From Mantis religiosa (lineage: Eukaryota; Arthropoda; Insecta; Mantodea; Mantidae): 64,000 nt of DNA. A program made the translations under genes and the position numbers. Positions 1 to 12,004 of this stretch are shown here, one piece after another. Every line of letters begins with the position of its first letter. Within the stretch, counting starts at the first letter, position 1. Below the pieces are notes generated by a model that searched no databases, was not told the origin of the DNA, and worked only from the letters and a program-made list of their open reading frames with translations. The DNA is taken from the NCBI GenBank assembly GCA_030765055.1, contig CM060953.1, forward strand, positions 76,125,832 through 76,189,831, in the 5' to 3' direction.

Positions 1-759
1 TCTTAAATGGAATTCAGTATAACTTTAAAATTGTTTATACCTGTAAAGAATATTATTATCTATCCGTGTTAAAATAGAGATCCGCAGGATAACATAGTTA
101 TGACTTACGAATGACCTTAAGAAGGATTTAAAGCTCAGTTCGTAATAGCGTCGCAAAGAAAAGCTGAAAATTTAAGATGCAGGTAATCTAATTTGTCACG
201 AAAATATCTTAAACATGTGATATTTTAATTACAATAACTACTGCCGTTTTTTGAGAAAATCAACATTTTCATAATTTTTCATGTGGTTAGTGGTGAGAGA
301 TTTTTTTGAAAAATCATATCGCATCCTTGGAAATGATGAACGTAAATACAAATGTTGATGATTAGCCAAGTTTTCCTTTGCTGTTCACACGCCCACATAC
401 ATAGAGACAGACAGACGGACGGACATTAAATTGATGCCTGAGGTTCTAACCCCATTAGTCCCGGACCCGTAGGATCGGAACCCGGGCCACCTGGGTTCTT
501 TTCCATAGGACAGCACCTATTTTATAAACTGCCCCCCCCCCCCCCGCTGCACACGGCAGCAGGATGGAAGTGGATACGCCACTTACGCGCCAATCCAAAA
601 TGGACCAGCTACCAAATAGCCTTGGTAGTGCCACCGGTGACCTAGCACACCAATTAAAGTCTGTTTAGTTAACTGGTGTGAAAGTCGGCCGCTGCCTTTG
701 ACGACCCCTTACAATCGTTTTACATTGACCCTCCTTCCCCAAGATCTTTTTGCAAGGTT
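1..759. other. Intergenic DNA, no gene seen
   Basis: No coding signal is recognisable. About 240-440 resembles (reverse orientation) the dispersed AT-rich motif also found near 12005, 30720, 51255 and 60790, with a 'gctgttcacac' core next to 'ccaag' and 'tttttgag' stretches. A run of 14 C lies at 532-545. The rest shows no structure I can name. Confidence 0.5.
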
Positions 760-1190
760 GCCACCTTTCTCGATACGTCATGGGTATCGTACGAGACATG
801 GGTATCGTCCATTACTGCAAAACTTCCTTAGTTTTGACAAATATATCGCCAAGCTATAATTCTACTGGATTCCATAATAACCCTTAACTTATTCAAAGTG
901 TGGTATTTGAAACCCAGCTCCTTTAGGAGACCGCGCAAAGTGCAGTGCCCATAAGGAAAATCACAAATTTCTTGCAAATGTGCAACCAATTCGTCTAACG
1001 TGGGCGCTCTCCCTTTTGCATGGAATCTATAAATTTCTCGACAAATTAAAACTCATGTGAAATTATCTACTTTAGAGAAACGTTTCCTTTTGTTTTCACA
1101 CTTGATCGGCATCTTTGGTATTCCTTTCGCCACAATATTTCGAACTGTATTTCTGTGAATACCCAGAATTTATCAGGTTCATTGCACCAC
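760..1190 (-). pseudogene. Tc1/mariner-like (DDE_3 type) transposase relic
   Basis: The minus strand reads as a decayed transposase with several stops and frameshifts. Recognisable pieces, in order, are an HTH-like 'RNIVAKGIP', then 'KGRAPTLDELVAHLQEI', then 'LRGLLKELGFKYH', then a possible catalytic start 'VMDDTHV'. This order matches the insect transposase family that reads 'PTLDKVL...LLKELGFKYEKR...LDETWV', here recalled from general knowledge. The relic at 57592-58412 belongs to the same broad group. No complete ORF or paired ends are visible, so it is dead. Family assignment rests on short motifs and is moderate. Confidence 0.5.
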
Positions 1191-1678
1191 CACTTACCAT
1201 GATTATTTGTCAGCACATATTTATATGTTCAAAACAAGCACTCGAATTTGCTTAGAAACAGTTCCCGTTATAACTTTGTTTTGTGAGGCTTTTCCAGTAA
1301 TATAACTCGGCCCAGTTATTCACACTATTGTCATCACTTTGATTATGTTCACTTGACTGAAAGTTATCTACTACTTCATTTGCATTTACCACTGCATTTC
1401 CCTCCCACGGTCTCCACATCGTGACACAACGAATTTCTGCACGTAATGAAACAGATCAACTGGAAGTTGGAACTTTGGCAACTGAGACTCCACGTGGAGT
1501 AGACATGCGACCGTCACTTCGAGAAAATCAGGGTTGCTATTGGTCCTCAACGACAGTGTCCATTTCTGAAGTGTGGAGATAGATTTATGACGGTCATTAG
1601 TGGGCGGGAGAGTAGTTTCCTTTGAGCGGCAAACTGCACTCCCGTTCACTAGACAGACTTTACTAGCTCTGCAGGCTA

Positions 1679-1706
1679 GTGCCCGGGACTTATTAGGCAA
1701 CCCTCT
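1679..1706 (-). mobile_element. Isolated mariner-type terminal inverted repeat
   Basis: Read on the minus strand this starts GAGGGTTGCCTAATAAGTCC and then continues CGGGCAC. That is close to the TIR of the mariner at 7839-9087. No matching partner end was found upstream, so it is an orphan terminus of a decayed or rearranged element. Confidence 0.45.
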
Positions 1707-2288
1707 ACCCCTCCGGGCGGCCGTAACCTAGCCGGAGGTACCCAATTTCCCGTGGGTGTCGGGAACGCACTGCCCCCCTCGAGTCCAACCCAATCCGAAC
1801 AGGTCCCACTCAGGGAGGGGCTCGAATGTTCGGCCCGAGGTTCCTCTAGTAACGTCAGAGGTACCACGAGTGCTAAGGGTCCTCAGCGCTCGCCCCACAG
1901 CAGCTGTAGGGGACGGATCTCCTCCCTTACGGGAGACGGACGGACAAACAAAACTTTTCCTATCTTTTTTTTTATTCAGATAACTTCAAACATGCTTCTT
2001 GTAGTGAAATCTGATATCGAATGCGATACCTATCTACCTACTATATTAGTGGCAGAGAAAGTATATAAAAAGTAAAGAATATTGCTTAAGACCCTGTCAG
2101 TTGCCAAATCATATCAGCGCCACCGGCGTACTGAACCCGTGATGTTGAGATTAGTAGACCTAACTAAATGAGCCTACAAGAAAAGAAACATAAGTAATTC
2201 TCTACGCGTTATATATACTATCACATGTTGTAGGTATTACATGAATGAATAAAAAATTAAAGAAGAAGAAAAACTAGGAAATTATATA
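1707..2288. other. GC-rich block followed by unannotated DNA
   Basis: From about 1707 to 1940 the sequence is conspicuously GC-rich compared with its AT-rich neighbours. It carries short overlapping open frames on both strands but no recognisable protein. It may be part of the decayed element whose TIR lies just left. From 1940 to 2288 nothing is recognisable. Confidence 0.35.
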
Positions 2289-2302
2289 CAGTTTTCATTT
2301 AA

Positions 2303-2867
2303 TGGAAATAATCGTTTTTCCACACTAACCGTGTGTAGGCTAAGGTTTGGATAGGTAGAGTCAGACTGAAAATTCAATGCCATAGCCAGGATTTGAACCA
2401 CAAATTTTGCGACCTCCGTCCTGTTGCTCTTCACTATTGAGCTACCATGGCCAACATGCCAGCATGACATTAAATTCTCCAACTTTTTTGTATTTTTCCC
2501 GGTAAACCACTAGGAGTTCTCATATACACACAATGATACATATATTTTGTGGTGAATTACTATACTAACGTTTGGATATGTAGCCTACACACGGCTAATG
2601 TGGAAGAATGATTAATTTCCATCAATTAACCTAATAGTGATTTAACTATGAATCCTGGGACTTAGTACTTACGGTATAGTAAATCACTACAAAAGATGTG
2701 TTATCTCATAGTATACGAGAACTTCTAGAGATTTATCGCTTGGAGAATTTAATGTCATCTTGACATGTTGGCCATGGTAGGTCAATGGTTAAGAGCAACC
2801 AGATGACCGGGAGATCCATGGTTCAAATCCCGCTATGGCATTGAATTTCTCTATCTGACTACCTATC
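2303..2867 (+). mobile_element. Foldback tRNA-like retroposon, full-length inverted repeat (copy P1)
   Basis: Two units of about 270-290 bp lie as an inverted repeat. The left arm has a tRNA-like segment on the minus strand ('ggatttgaacca' is the reverse of a B box; 'gagctaccatggcc' the reverse of an A box). The right arm carries the same segment on the plus strand ('gtaggtcaatggttaagagc' then 'ggttcaaatcc'). The A boxes face the centre and the B boxes face out, so the two units diverge. The element begins TGGAAATAATCG with 'cgtgtgtaggcta' nearby, a segment absent at the other end, and stops at 'ctacctatc'. It is flanked by 14-bp direct repeats, cagttttcatttaa (2289-2302) and cagttttcctttaa (2868-2881), with one mismatch. 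This is the longest palindrome of the family here. Confidence 0.8.
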
Positions 2868-2881
2868 CAGTTTTCCTTTAA

Positions 2882-5468
2882 CATAAGTATTTCACTTAGT
2901 GTAACATGATACACTAGGGCTTCGCATTACGTATATATTCAAATAACAACGGATTAAAATATCTTGAAAAAATAGAACAGGAAACAACATTTGCTAGTAT
3001 ATTGCGATTTAACTGAATGTACTACTGAAATTTAGCAAACATTTCGCAAAAACACATTTAAATTACAAAATTTTAAAAATACCCAGGAGCTATAAATTAA
3101 AAATATTTATATAATACCTATATTTCTTTAATTCACATCAACACCCAGAATATTTCTTATTTCACTTTGGAGTTTAAGGTTTTTGCAAATTACGTTATTC
3201 ACCTCAATCACTTTCTGGAAATGCTCCACAAGACGCAGTTTTTATTCAATTCTGTTTTAATATGTCACACAGATTCTCAAACGGCAGCAATTAAATTAGT
3301 TATACTTTTTATTCATAACGTTTTTGAGTTACCACTTTTTGACGTGTATAAAACATTTAAAAATTTAGGAGAAATAAATGAAAGAACATTTTCTTTTGAA
3401 CAAAGGCAATGAAAACGCAATTACATTACAGATTTATGCGTTTAATCATACAAATGACACATAATTTAAAAGAAACGATTTTGTTCGATTTATCACGTAG
3501 AGCATTTGGCATATGACAATACATTCTAGATTTAAAATTCAGTACCTCGGAAACTGAAACAGATATCGCATTGAAATTTTAAACCCTCTTAGTATTGATA
3601 TAAAACATTGAAAATATTTCTCAGATAAATAGCTGAAAACTTCGGAAAATCACATTTTCATTGGAGCACTCCCTTAAAGAAAATATAACATAAAATGTTT
3701 CCTCCTGCAAAGTTATGTAGCTTAAGTTATTGCGTCAAGATCTTCTTTAGTTAGTGTGTTATTTATTAGTTCTGGTGAAGGCAAAACTTTATTCTGATAT
3801 GTCGTAAGCGTTTTTATTCTTATCAAGTTAAACTTATTAACTAAATCACTTGCTTATTTACTCTGACCTATTCTCTACCGTCATTTCACGTTTCTAGCGT
3901 TTGATTTATTATATACAGGGGCAGCAAACAAAACTGTCGTAGTTTTAACTACATATTTGGTGCTTTGTTATTTTAAATATCTTAACTGGGTTAAATTTAT
4001 GTGTAGCAAGCAGTTATTTCGAGTTGATTTGGTATTCATATGGCGTCGAGCATAGCGTTTGACTTCATACAATTAATCTGTGCTTTCCTTTCTGTAAACT
4101 TCCTGTTCTATGACACCCAGCAGTCAGCAGAGTGTGAGCAATTACAACTCAATGAGAAGTTACACGTTAATGTTTCCATTATATGTATAATCTAGGTTAA
4201 AAATAAGTAGGATGCAATTAAAATTGTAATTATATTAATAGGTTGATCATATTTCCTTGTGCAAATCTTCCATAGAGGCAACTTGAGATTTTGTCAACAC
4301 CATACTTTGCTGGACCTTCACTGCATGCCAGACAATACTTTTTATCTTCGCTGTAAACTATTGCGCACAAAAACAATAGGGTCATATAAATTACTCACAT
4401 TTCAATTAACAAATCAGTGCCGATTTGCAGCTCTAAAACAAAATCGTGTGGTATGTACTGTCCACCCAACAAAGAAGGCAAGGCAAAGAAAAGTGTAACG
4501 TAATCACATTTGCTGTCCGTATGATGATTATGCTCGCCGTCCGGATATGATAAGGGTGCAACGTTCACCTAAAGTACACAGTGTTGTCACATAACTCACC
4601 GGTGCATAATACTATATTTTATGTTCTGGCCTTATGAACTCTGAAAGGAATGCGTTCACTACAGACATACACACGTGTAGACTAGGTGACGTAATGATAT
4701 ACGAGTCGCGCACAGATACAAACGCTGGAAAGATAACATGCAGCCTACTTATTACACAAACGGCAGCCCGTTGGTAGCTTGTGACACTGGATATGAATAT
4801 TGTTTTCTCAAAGCTTCTTCATCACATTTATCTAAAACGTTACTTATAATTTCACGCCCTTCCGAATGCACAACCTTAAATTTCTTAAGATCTTCAGACA
4901 TGGTGAGAAGACTAGTAAATCTTACTGCACTGAACTAGTTCTGCAGCTCGGACGCCCGTTTGCTTTTACCTTTAGCTTCAAAGTTGACACAAACAAGAGG
5001 AAGTACTTCATTTTGGAAACGTCTTTATTCCTTTGTTTCCTTCTAGGACAAGCGAAACATAGTACTCCGGATATTAGCTCATGGTGTCGTTAACTTTCTC
5101 ACTGCCGGCTGTGGTTGTCAGGCTATTGTTGGAACACCAGATGACTGTCAAAACGAAAATAGAGCTACAGAAGATTGAAAACCATTACTAATTATATTGC
5201 TTCTATTATGAAAGTGTGCCCATGATGGAATTTCATCATACAGGAACCGACAGAAACATCAGCTTTATTTCAGTTAACGTGATTATATCCCGAGCAAACT
5301 GCTTTAAGTATATCAATTATATAAATGCCTAGAAATTGCAACTCTTTTTGCTACACGGTGACTACAATCGAGAAAATTGTTAAACTTTCCCAGACTGCTA
5401 TCTGTTTTAACTTAATCATATATTAGCCTAACCAAAACGAAAGTTGAACAAAAACAAAGAAAAATTAA

Positions 5469-5469
<1 letters not shown>
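2882..5469. other. AT-rich intergenic DNA, no gene seen
   Basis: Only short random open frames occur; none has recognisable protein motifs. A possible decayed transposon end ('tatacaggggcagcaaac') lies near 3915 but has no partner I can find. No RNA gene or clear repeat is visible. Confidence 0.5.

Positions 5470-5504
<35 letters not shown>
5470..5504. repeat. (TA)n microsatellite
   Basis: A pure alternating TA tract of about 35 bp, directly visible. Confidence 0.95.
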
Positions 5505-5506
<2 letters not shown>

Positions 5507-5676
5507 GACAGCAAGACCAATAGTACTGCACAAAAACAGTAAATTAACACAAGGATAAGTTATAAAAATTACAATGGAATAAAACTGTATAAAGTGGTAA
5601 ACTCTAATGATTGAACTGTTGAAAATTACCACATAATTGTTTTGCTTATTTCTAATAAACAAACAACATTAATTTT

Positions 5677-5916
5677 TAAGTTAATTGATGGAAATTAATC
5701 ATTCCTTCACACTAGCCGTTTATAGGCTAAGGCTTTTGATGGATAGAGTCAACCTGAAAAATTCAATGCCAAGGCCGGGATTTGAACCACGGATCTCCTG
5801 GTTTTCGTCCAGTCACTCTTACCCATTGAGCTACCATGGCCAACGTGCCTTTACGTGGCACGTAGCTCAAATCCCGGCCATGGCATTGAATTTTTCAGAT
5901 TGACTCTATCCATCCA
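5677..5916 (+). mobile_element. Foldback tRNA-like retroposon, partly collapsed (copy P2)
   Basis: Begins with the family's extended end (ttgatggaaattaatc, then 'ttcacactagccg'). It continues into a minus-strand tRNA-like arm and, after a short turn near 5845-5855, into a shortened plus-strand arm ending 'gactctatccatcc'. A perfect 16-bp duplication, aaacaacattaatttt, sits at 5661-5676 and 5917-5932. That is the best target-site duplication of the family and of a length typical of LINE-mediated retroposition. The second arm has lost its A-box half, so the hairpin is shorter than in P1. Confidence 0.82.
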
Positions 5917-5941
5917 AAACAACATTAATTTTAAAAATCAG

Positions 5942-6200
5942 GCGCAACAGCCCGAATTGGTCTTAAGCCAGCCAATCCGACTGCCAGCCTCACGCCCACA
6001 TATGCAAAGTAGAGATGAGCGATCATTCAATGGATAAGAGGAAGCGATGCAGTTAGCACCTCGGCACCTCCATCCGGAAATTGACGTTCTTGACCAGTTT
6101 CGCTACCTATTGCAGCTCCTCAAATTCCTCACGATACTGAATGGGCATCGGTCCTATACTCGGGATTTAAAATCCGCAAACCCCTAAGGTGGGACAGAAT
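5942..6200 (-). mobile_element. SINE-C fragment
   Basis: Shares long stretches with 19536-19855, for example 'ccgactgcc', 'gagatgagcgatcattcaa', 'tcctcacgatactga' and 'gcatcggtccta'. The copy lacks the tRNA-like head visible at the right end of the 19.5-kb copy. It lies directly right of copy P2. Confidence 0.6.
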
Positions 6201-7350
6201 CTGGGCGCAGAAGTTTACTTCAGACAAATATATTTTTCGAGCTTGATTAGACATCGAAGGAGAACTTAAGTAAACCACGACTTAGGGATAAAATTTATTG
6301 TGTATCTGAAATAATGGCGATGTTTTATGCTTGGGAGTTTGATAAACTGGATTAACACTTATAGTTACTATTGTGTTCGACACATAACAATTTTATTTGT
6401 TAACTAGGGGAAAAAAAACAGAGTAGCTCTTTGGCGCTTTTGGAAAGAACACTTTAGAACCACTACCTCCTTCTACATAACCTCTGCAGCGTAGGACGAA
6501 GTGCCAATGAACATGCAGCTCACAATAATACTTTCGACGCTTCAGAAAAGAACAAAAGCAATGCAACGGAACCGCTAGGAATGGGTAGTAATGATCACTG
6601 ATCGCACGCTTACGTAGCTTGGGAGAGCATTCTCTGACAAGCCTCATTGCTACACAGTCCCTCAGTAGGGATATACTTCATCTCATAAAAATATTTTTAA
6701 AAGCTATCAAAACCATCTCACTGCAGATTGCATATCTGTCACCAGTTTATTGCTAACTCCATGCATCGTGTAAGTGTGTCTACAGAAGAAAACGTAGTTT
6801 AAAGCTAACCTCGTTCTGCTATGAAATCAATCTTTCAGATGGAAGACAATGTTAGTTTTCACCTACTGGACTACAGAAGTCCATTGCATCATTAGTTTGG
6901 CAATATTTTGATGTTTGCTATTTGGCAACACTTCAGAAGTTAACATAAGCTGACCAGCTTCATTATCTATCAACGTGCCTATTACATATCCAATACGTTT
7001 CCTTCATCATAGCTCTCTCATCAATTCAGACCCAAATAGGACCATCACGAATTTCCAGACGAATTAAGTTGATAGTTTCTACATGGAACGTAGTTCTAGC
7101 TGAGTGTAAATTCATCTTGGCACAGTGCCATTTGTGCATTTCTCATGTTTACATAGTACTGGATCTATTAATTTTCAGATAGAGATATCAGCTTAAAAAT
7201 GCACTTACAAACTGAGACCTTTGTGGTACTGGATGTTTCTGAGATTTAGGTTTAGTGAGCAATAACTAACTGCTTATAAGTGAGGTCTTTGAAGCCCAAG
7301 CCCGATGAAATGGATGTGGACGAAGTGATGCAAGATTCGAAAAAGTTAAG
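6201..7350. other. Intergenic DNA, no gene seen
   Basis: An 84-codon minus-strand open frame near 6393-6647 has no recognisable motif and no supporting context. I see no repeat or RNA gene here. Confidence 0.45.
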
Positions 7351-7364
7351 AACAAGGTACGTTC

Positions 7365-7607
7365 TTGCCCACCTCGGTAGCGTAGATGGTAGCATGTCTG
7401 CCTCACGTTCAAGAGGTCCCGAGTTCGAATCTCGGTCAGGTTGAGTTACCTGGATAAGGTTTTTACGGGGTTTTCCCTTATCCTTCAAGGCGAATGTCAG
7501 GTAACTCTAAGCTCCATGGATCCTGGACTTATTTGAGCATCATTTCACCCAATTCATTCGCCGTCCGATATAACTTAACGTTGGGGCGGACGTAAATTAC
7601 AGAAAAA
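7365..7607 (+). mobile_element. SINE-B, tRNA-derived (copy 1)
   Basis: Starts with a tRNA-like head: an A-box region 'gtagatggtagcatg' and the B box 'gagttcgaatc'. A conserved body follows ('ggataaggttttt', 'ttcccttatcc', 'gtaactctaagctcc', 'gagcatcatttca', 'cgatataac') and ends in an A-rich tail. A perfect 11-bp target-site duplication, aaggtacgttc, flanks it at 7354-7364 and 7608-7618. Four more copies lie at 17227, 20060, 54977 and 60548. Confidence 0.88.
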
Positions 7608-7838
7608 AAGGTACGTTCGTTACAAAAGTGTAAATATTTTCAGATTCTTCTGTGTAGTGGTTTAACTTAACTCAGAGTGAGGTTTCCCCCTTCGAAATGG
7701 GTACAATAGTGAATCTGAACTTGAGGTTGAGGTTACACGGACGAACTTATTGTTTAATCTACACATGCTGGTTAATTGATGCATTGTTGAAATGGCATGA
7801 CTTGGACATGCAATGCAATCGCGTGATTGACGTACATA

Positions 7839-9087
7839 CGAGGGTCGGCTGATAAGTCCCTGGCCTCACAATAAAAATGATTTTTTCCCCTTTATTTCTC
7901 AACATAACCTCCAGAAAGACAAATACATTTGTCATCGGTGTTCTAATTAATTGAACCATCTCTGTATTGCGATTTATCATGGTCCTCAAAATAGCTATTT
8001 GCCGCTTCAATAAACTCGTTGCTGTGAAATCTCCGTCCTCCAATACATCTTTTGAGATTCGGGTACAGGTGGTAGTCATTGGATGCTAGATATGGCGAAA
8101 AGGATGGATGTTCAAGCAATTCGAACTTCAATTCGCACATCCTTCCCATTGCAATGACTGAACTATGGACCGAGCTTTGTTGTGAAGGAACAAGATATTT
8201 ATCTTTGCCAAATGAAGTCTTTTTCTTTTCACCTCATAACTCAAACGATGCATTAAGCTTGTGTGGTAGTCATCAGTGATATTTTTACCCTTTTCCAAGT
8301 AATCAATAAAAATAATTCTCTGTGCATCCCAGAAAACACTCGCCATAACCTTGTTAGCTGACCAGATTGACTTAGCCGTTTTTAAAGTTGGTTCAGCTGG
8401 CGCAATCCACTGTTTTGACTGTGATTTACTTTCTGAAGTGTAGTGATGTATCCAAGTTTCCGCCATGGTAATAAGTCGTCTAAAAATTCACTAGGATTTT
8501 GACGGTAGAGTTCCAAATTCTTAACAGAAACAGATTTTCTTTGCAACTTTAGATCAGGTGTCAACAAACGCGGCACCTATCTTGCACAGACCTTGTGAAA
8601 GTCCAAAATATTACCTGGATTTTTTATGTTTACAACCTCTCCTGTCTCGAACGACTTTAATCTGCGGCCTTCCAGTACTAAACGATGAAGTTTTTCAATG
8701 ATCTCTGGAGTTGACCACCACAGGGTGTCCAGAGCGGGGCTCATCACTAGTGGTCGTATGTCCGATTTTAAACTCTGCAACCCACCTTTTAATTTTTGTA
8801 TATGAAGGGGCAGAGTCTTTCCATGTCCAGTTTTTCCTTGATTTCTTTAGGCATGAAGCCTTTCAAATGGAATAATCACAGCTCGTTTTTCCAATCCTCC
8901 ATTTTCGTGAAACCTCTACATTTGTGTTGTTTAAAATGCTGTGATTCAAAAACTAAACAAGCTATTGTCCTGTAACTATGGATACAAGATAGAGTTAAAC
9001 TAGAGTTAAACTATATTATGTTACCCGTCAAATTGGTCCAGTGGCGCTATCTCTATGTGAGGCCCGGGACTTATCAGCCGACCCTCG
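7839..9087 (-). mobile_element. Mariner-like element MLE1
   Basis: A 1249-bp DNA transposon bounded by TA dinucleotides (7837-7838 and 9088-9089), the mariner target site. Both ends read CGAGGGTCGGCTGATAAGTC going inwards and continue matching for about 32 bp with one mismatch (near 'ggcctcac'). Length, TA target and TIRs are typical of mariner. The minus strand encodes a broken transposase. The truncated element at 27558 belongs to the same family. Confidence 0.92.
7943..8780 (-). pseudogene. Mariner transposase, inactivated
   Basis: Mariner transposase would cut and paste its element at TA sites using an Asp triad. Here the minus strand is split over at least four overlapping frames. The N-terminal HTH region ends in 'DFHKVCAR' (8577-8780) and is followed by 'MPRLLTPDLK' (8382-8576). 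The catalytic core is at 8128-8466: 'AETWIHHYTSESKSQSKQW', then 'VMASVFWDAQ', then 'ILFLHNKAR'. The C-terminus is at 7943-8149: 'EHPSFSPYLASNDYHLYPN'. The usual D-E-T-W is A-E-T-W, and the usual HDNAR is HNKAR, so the first two catalytic Asp are lost; only the third (NDYH) remains. Several indels also break the frame, so the gene is dead. Confidence 0.9.
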
Positions 9088-9089
9088 TA

Positions 9090-9599
9090 CATCCAAACGG
9101 AAGCAAACGGACTGTGTGATTCAAGACAAATATTTTTTAACCATTTCGCGCAAATGTATGTTATAACTTGAATAAAATTGAAACTAAGCATGGAATATTA
9201 ATACACATGTAAAAATATGTATTTAAGTGCAAAATATGTAAATATATGAACTTTCAAAGTTTACGTTTTTAGTCTCTCATGAAATCTAATAAAATGCAGA
9301 TCAAGTACCTTAATGTCAATAGAAAACAAGACACCTAATTTCGTAATTATCCGGGCCCTAGTAATACCTAGTGATACCTGAGATTTAATCAAAAAGGTAA
9401 AATAGAAATTTACAGAAAATGTCACAAACTTAGCATATTTCAACTTGTGCTGAGAATAATAATTATATTTTCTATTTTAGTACTGTTTAAAGTGAGCTTT
9501 TACTGCTTACGACACCCAACAACCAAATGAACAAATTAATGAAATATTTGGGAAATTAATGTTGGGAAGAAAAAGTTCCAGATCTAAGGTTACCTCCGC
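9090..9599. other. Intergenic AT-rich DNA
   Basis: No gene, repeat or RNA is recognisable between the mariner and the tRNA-like segments that follow. Confidence 0.45.
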
Positions 9600-9735
9600 G
9601 GCATTTGCCAATTGTGGGAATTGAGCAAAACCAGTAGAGTACAGCGCCGATTCTTATAGGGGGATTTGAATCGCGGACATTTCATGCACACGACTCCTAT
9701 GCATGTGTTAATGTTCTACCTCTGCGCTAAGATTG
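9600..9735 (-). mobile_element. Possible tRNA-derived SINE head
   Basis: On the minus strand, 'agcgcagaggtagaacat' resembles an A box and 'gattcaaatcc' a B box, at tRNA-like spacing. Stems are poor, so this is a relic of a SINE or tRNA pseudogene rather than a working tRNA. Confidence 0.35.
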
Positions 9736-9759
9736 TGACTTATTACAGATTAAAACTCT

Positions 9760-10000
9760 TGTCGGTCTAGGTGACTTGCTTAGGAGCTGGCCTACTATCC
9801 AATGGTCCCGGGTTTAAACCCGGCCCATGTCGATGGTTTTTAGGTGTAGGTACTGAAAAGTGACATCCATATGTCATTACATTTATTGGCATGTAACAGA
9901 ACTGTTGCGGGACGAAATTCCGGGACACCGGCGGTACTAACATAATTCTGCAATTGACTGCACATCGAACATTATACATCATCTTATCCATATAACCTGG
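9760..10000 (+). mobile_element. Possible tRNA-derived SINE
   Basis: The plus strand has a tRNA-like start ('ggtctaggtgacttgctta', 'gcctactatcc') and a perfectly palindromic B box region 'cccgggtttaaacccgg'. A SINE-like body follows ('gacatccatatgtcatt', 'gaaattccgggacacc'). There is only one copy in the window, so the boundaries are uncertain. Confidence 0.4.
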
Positions 10001-12004
10001 GAGTGCTTCTGGTGTTTTTGTTTTCATAAATATCCAAATATCTGCTGTGAAAGCGTTATTTTTCTTTCTTAGCAATCCAAATGCTTGGACAAATGTTATA
10101 CAACGTAAACACAGAACATACCGGAAACCGGTTATGTCAGTCGTGCACTTTAGATGTGCACAAAGGAAGCAAGCCCTTAGTTGAAATGATAAAATATCTA
10201 GTGCAACCGTCTACTATATTTTCATCATACTGACAGGGCTTGATAATTTGGAATATATGCATTAGCATCTAACAGAAAGAATAGGCAACCAAAGAGGGTT
10301 GTATTTCCTTGGTGGCATCTAGAAGCAAGTTAGCGTGATGCAGGGCCACAAAGCTTTAACTGAAATATGTGTAGTTCTCTCTGAAATTACTTGTTAATTA
10401 AGAAACAGGTCCTCGTGCTGATTACATATTTCCATCCACAAAGTGAAAAAAGCTTTAATGAAAATTGAGTTTCTCAGCAGGTTAGAGCAATACCCGCTTG
10501 GACAATAGAATGCGTGCGAATTCAACATCAATCCTTTCTGAGAAGTGGAATGAAAATGAAATTGCTTGGTGCTGTTCAGCGTAATTACAATTTCACCCCT
10601 TCCTGGACGGCCCATGAGCGATGTTATCAGGGTGCAGGCACCACTCACCAGAATCTGTACAATTCAATTGCCTTAAAATCGCTTTTCACACTCGTAATCC
10701 TCCACTCGACGGCGCATTAGGAAATTGAAAATGCGGCAGCACGAACGCGGTACCCCAGCCCTTTTCTCGCTTTTCATTCACACCAATGCCATCTTTTGTT
10801 TCCACAAAATCTGCTCCAAAATGTGTTTCATAGCACGACTTAAAGGCTGAAAGGTTAAAGATGAAATTGCCAATGAAAATGACGCAATACTCACACCGTT
10901 AACTATATAAATTTGTTCTTTAATTATTTTTGTGAGTTTTCCTGAAACTCGTCAATTTTAAAAATGTTACATGTTTTAAAATATTGTAAAACAATCACTT
11001 AGATCTAATGTCATTTACTTCCTATACATAGTGAAAGCTAAATTTAAAACAGGATGCACCTAGTCATATGATATCTACCATTATTACACGTTAAATGAGC
11101 ATTTCTTTCTGTGTAAACAGAACAAACTAACCATGAACAAACACAAACCTGTTAATTATTTAGATATAATTACATTTCATTGTCATTTTCTCTCATTAAC
11201 ATTCGGTTTTGTGGTACTGTGCTTTGTTTAGACAAATTTCTCATAGTAAACATTCAAATAAAAAGTATTAATTTGTATAAGATTCTCAATTTTTACATAA
11301 CATACAGCAAAGCAAGTTAAATTTGTTACAGTATATGAACTAGTAAAATACAACTATCCTGCTTCTTAAAGCTATGACTTCTCTATTTTGCCGATCTGAG
11401 GGATACCCTTACTAAGGCTCCCAAAACACATAGGAATACTTCTAAGAAATTCTCGGAGGTTTGCAGGTTAGTTTTTAAACGTTCTGCAAACAAAGTTTTT
11501 ACAGGTTTTCCTTTGATTGAATTGGATGTGTCTTTCATTCCCCGGTTAACCTTTCTCACAGATTCTCAACTAAATGAGATGCTATTCCTATTCAAATTTA
11601 GATGCTACCCTGAAAACACGAACCTACCCACACACAAAGAGGCCTTTTTTCTAAAAACATTTGTTTAGTGTGGGGTGATTCAGAGAGACTCTAAACCCAT
11701 ATTTCCGATTACATCTCAATATCGTTTTTTTTTTTTTTTTGGGTAGAATACAATACCTTTTCTACCTCTAAATACATGATAAAGTAAAGATTAGTATCTC
11801 AAATGCAAATAGAACATCCCACCAGGTTCACCTTAATCCCTATGGACTTCTGTGATGTGACGCCATTTTTCTCTCTCTGTATTACATACTTAGTTACTAG
11901 GGAAAGTATTGTATTCCACCTAAAAATTCGATACCGAGATTTCACTGGAAATACATTTTGAAGCTTCCTCAATCCCTCCAAACAGCATGTTTAAATAAAC
12001 GTCC
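10001..12004. other. Intergenic DNA, no gene seen
   Basis: About 2 kb with short open frames only. None shows a recognisable domain. A run of T lies near 11727-11740. No paired ends or tRNA-like sequences were seen. Confidence 0.45.

Noticed and set aside
1752..2075. 107-codon open frame over the GC-rich block
   Set aside because: Overlapping frames on both strands of similar length and no motif; the GC richness alone explains the lack of stops.
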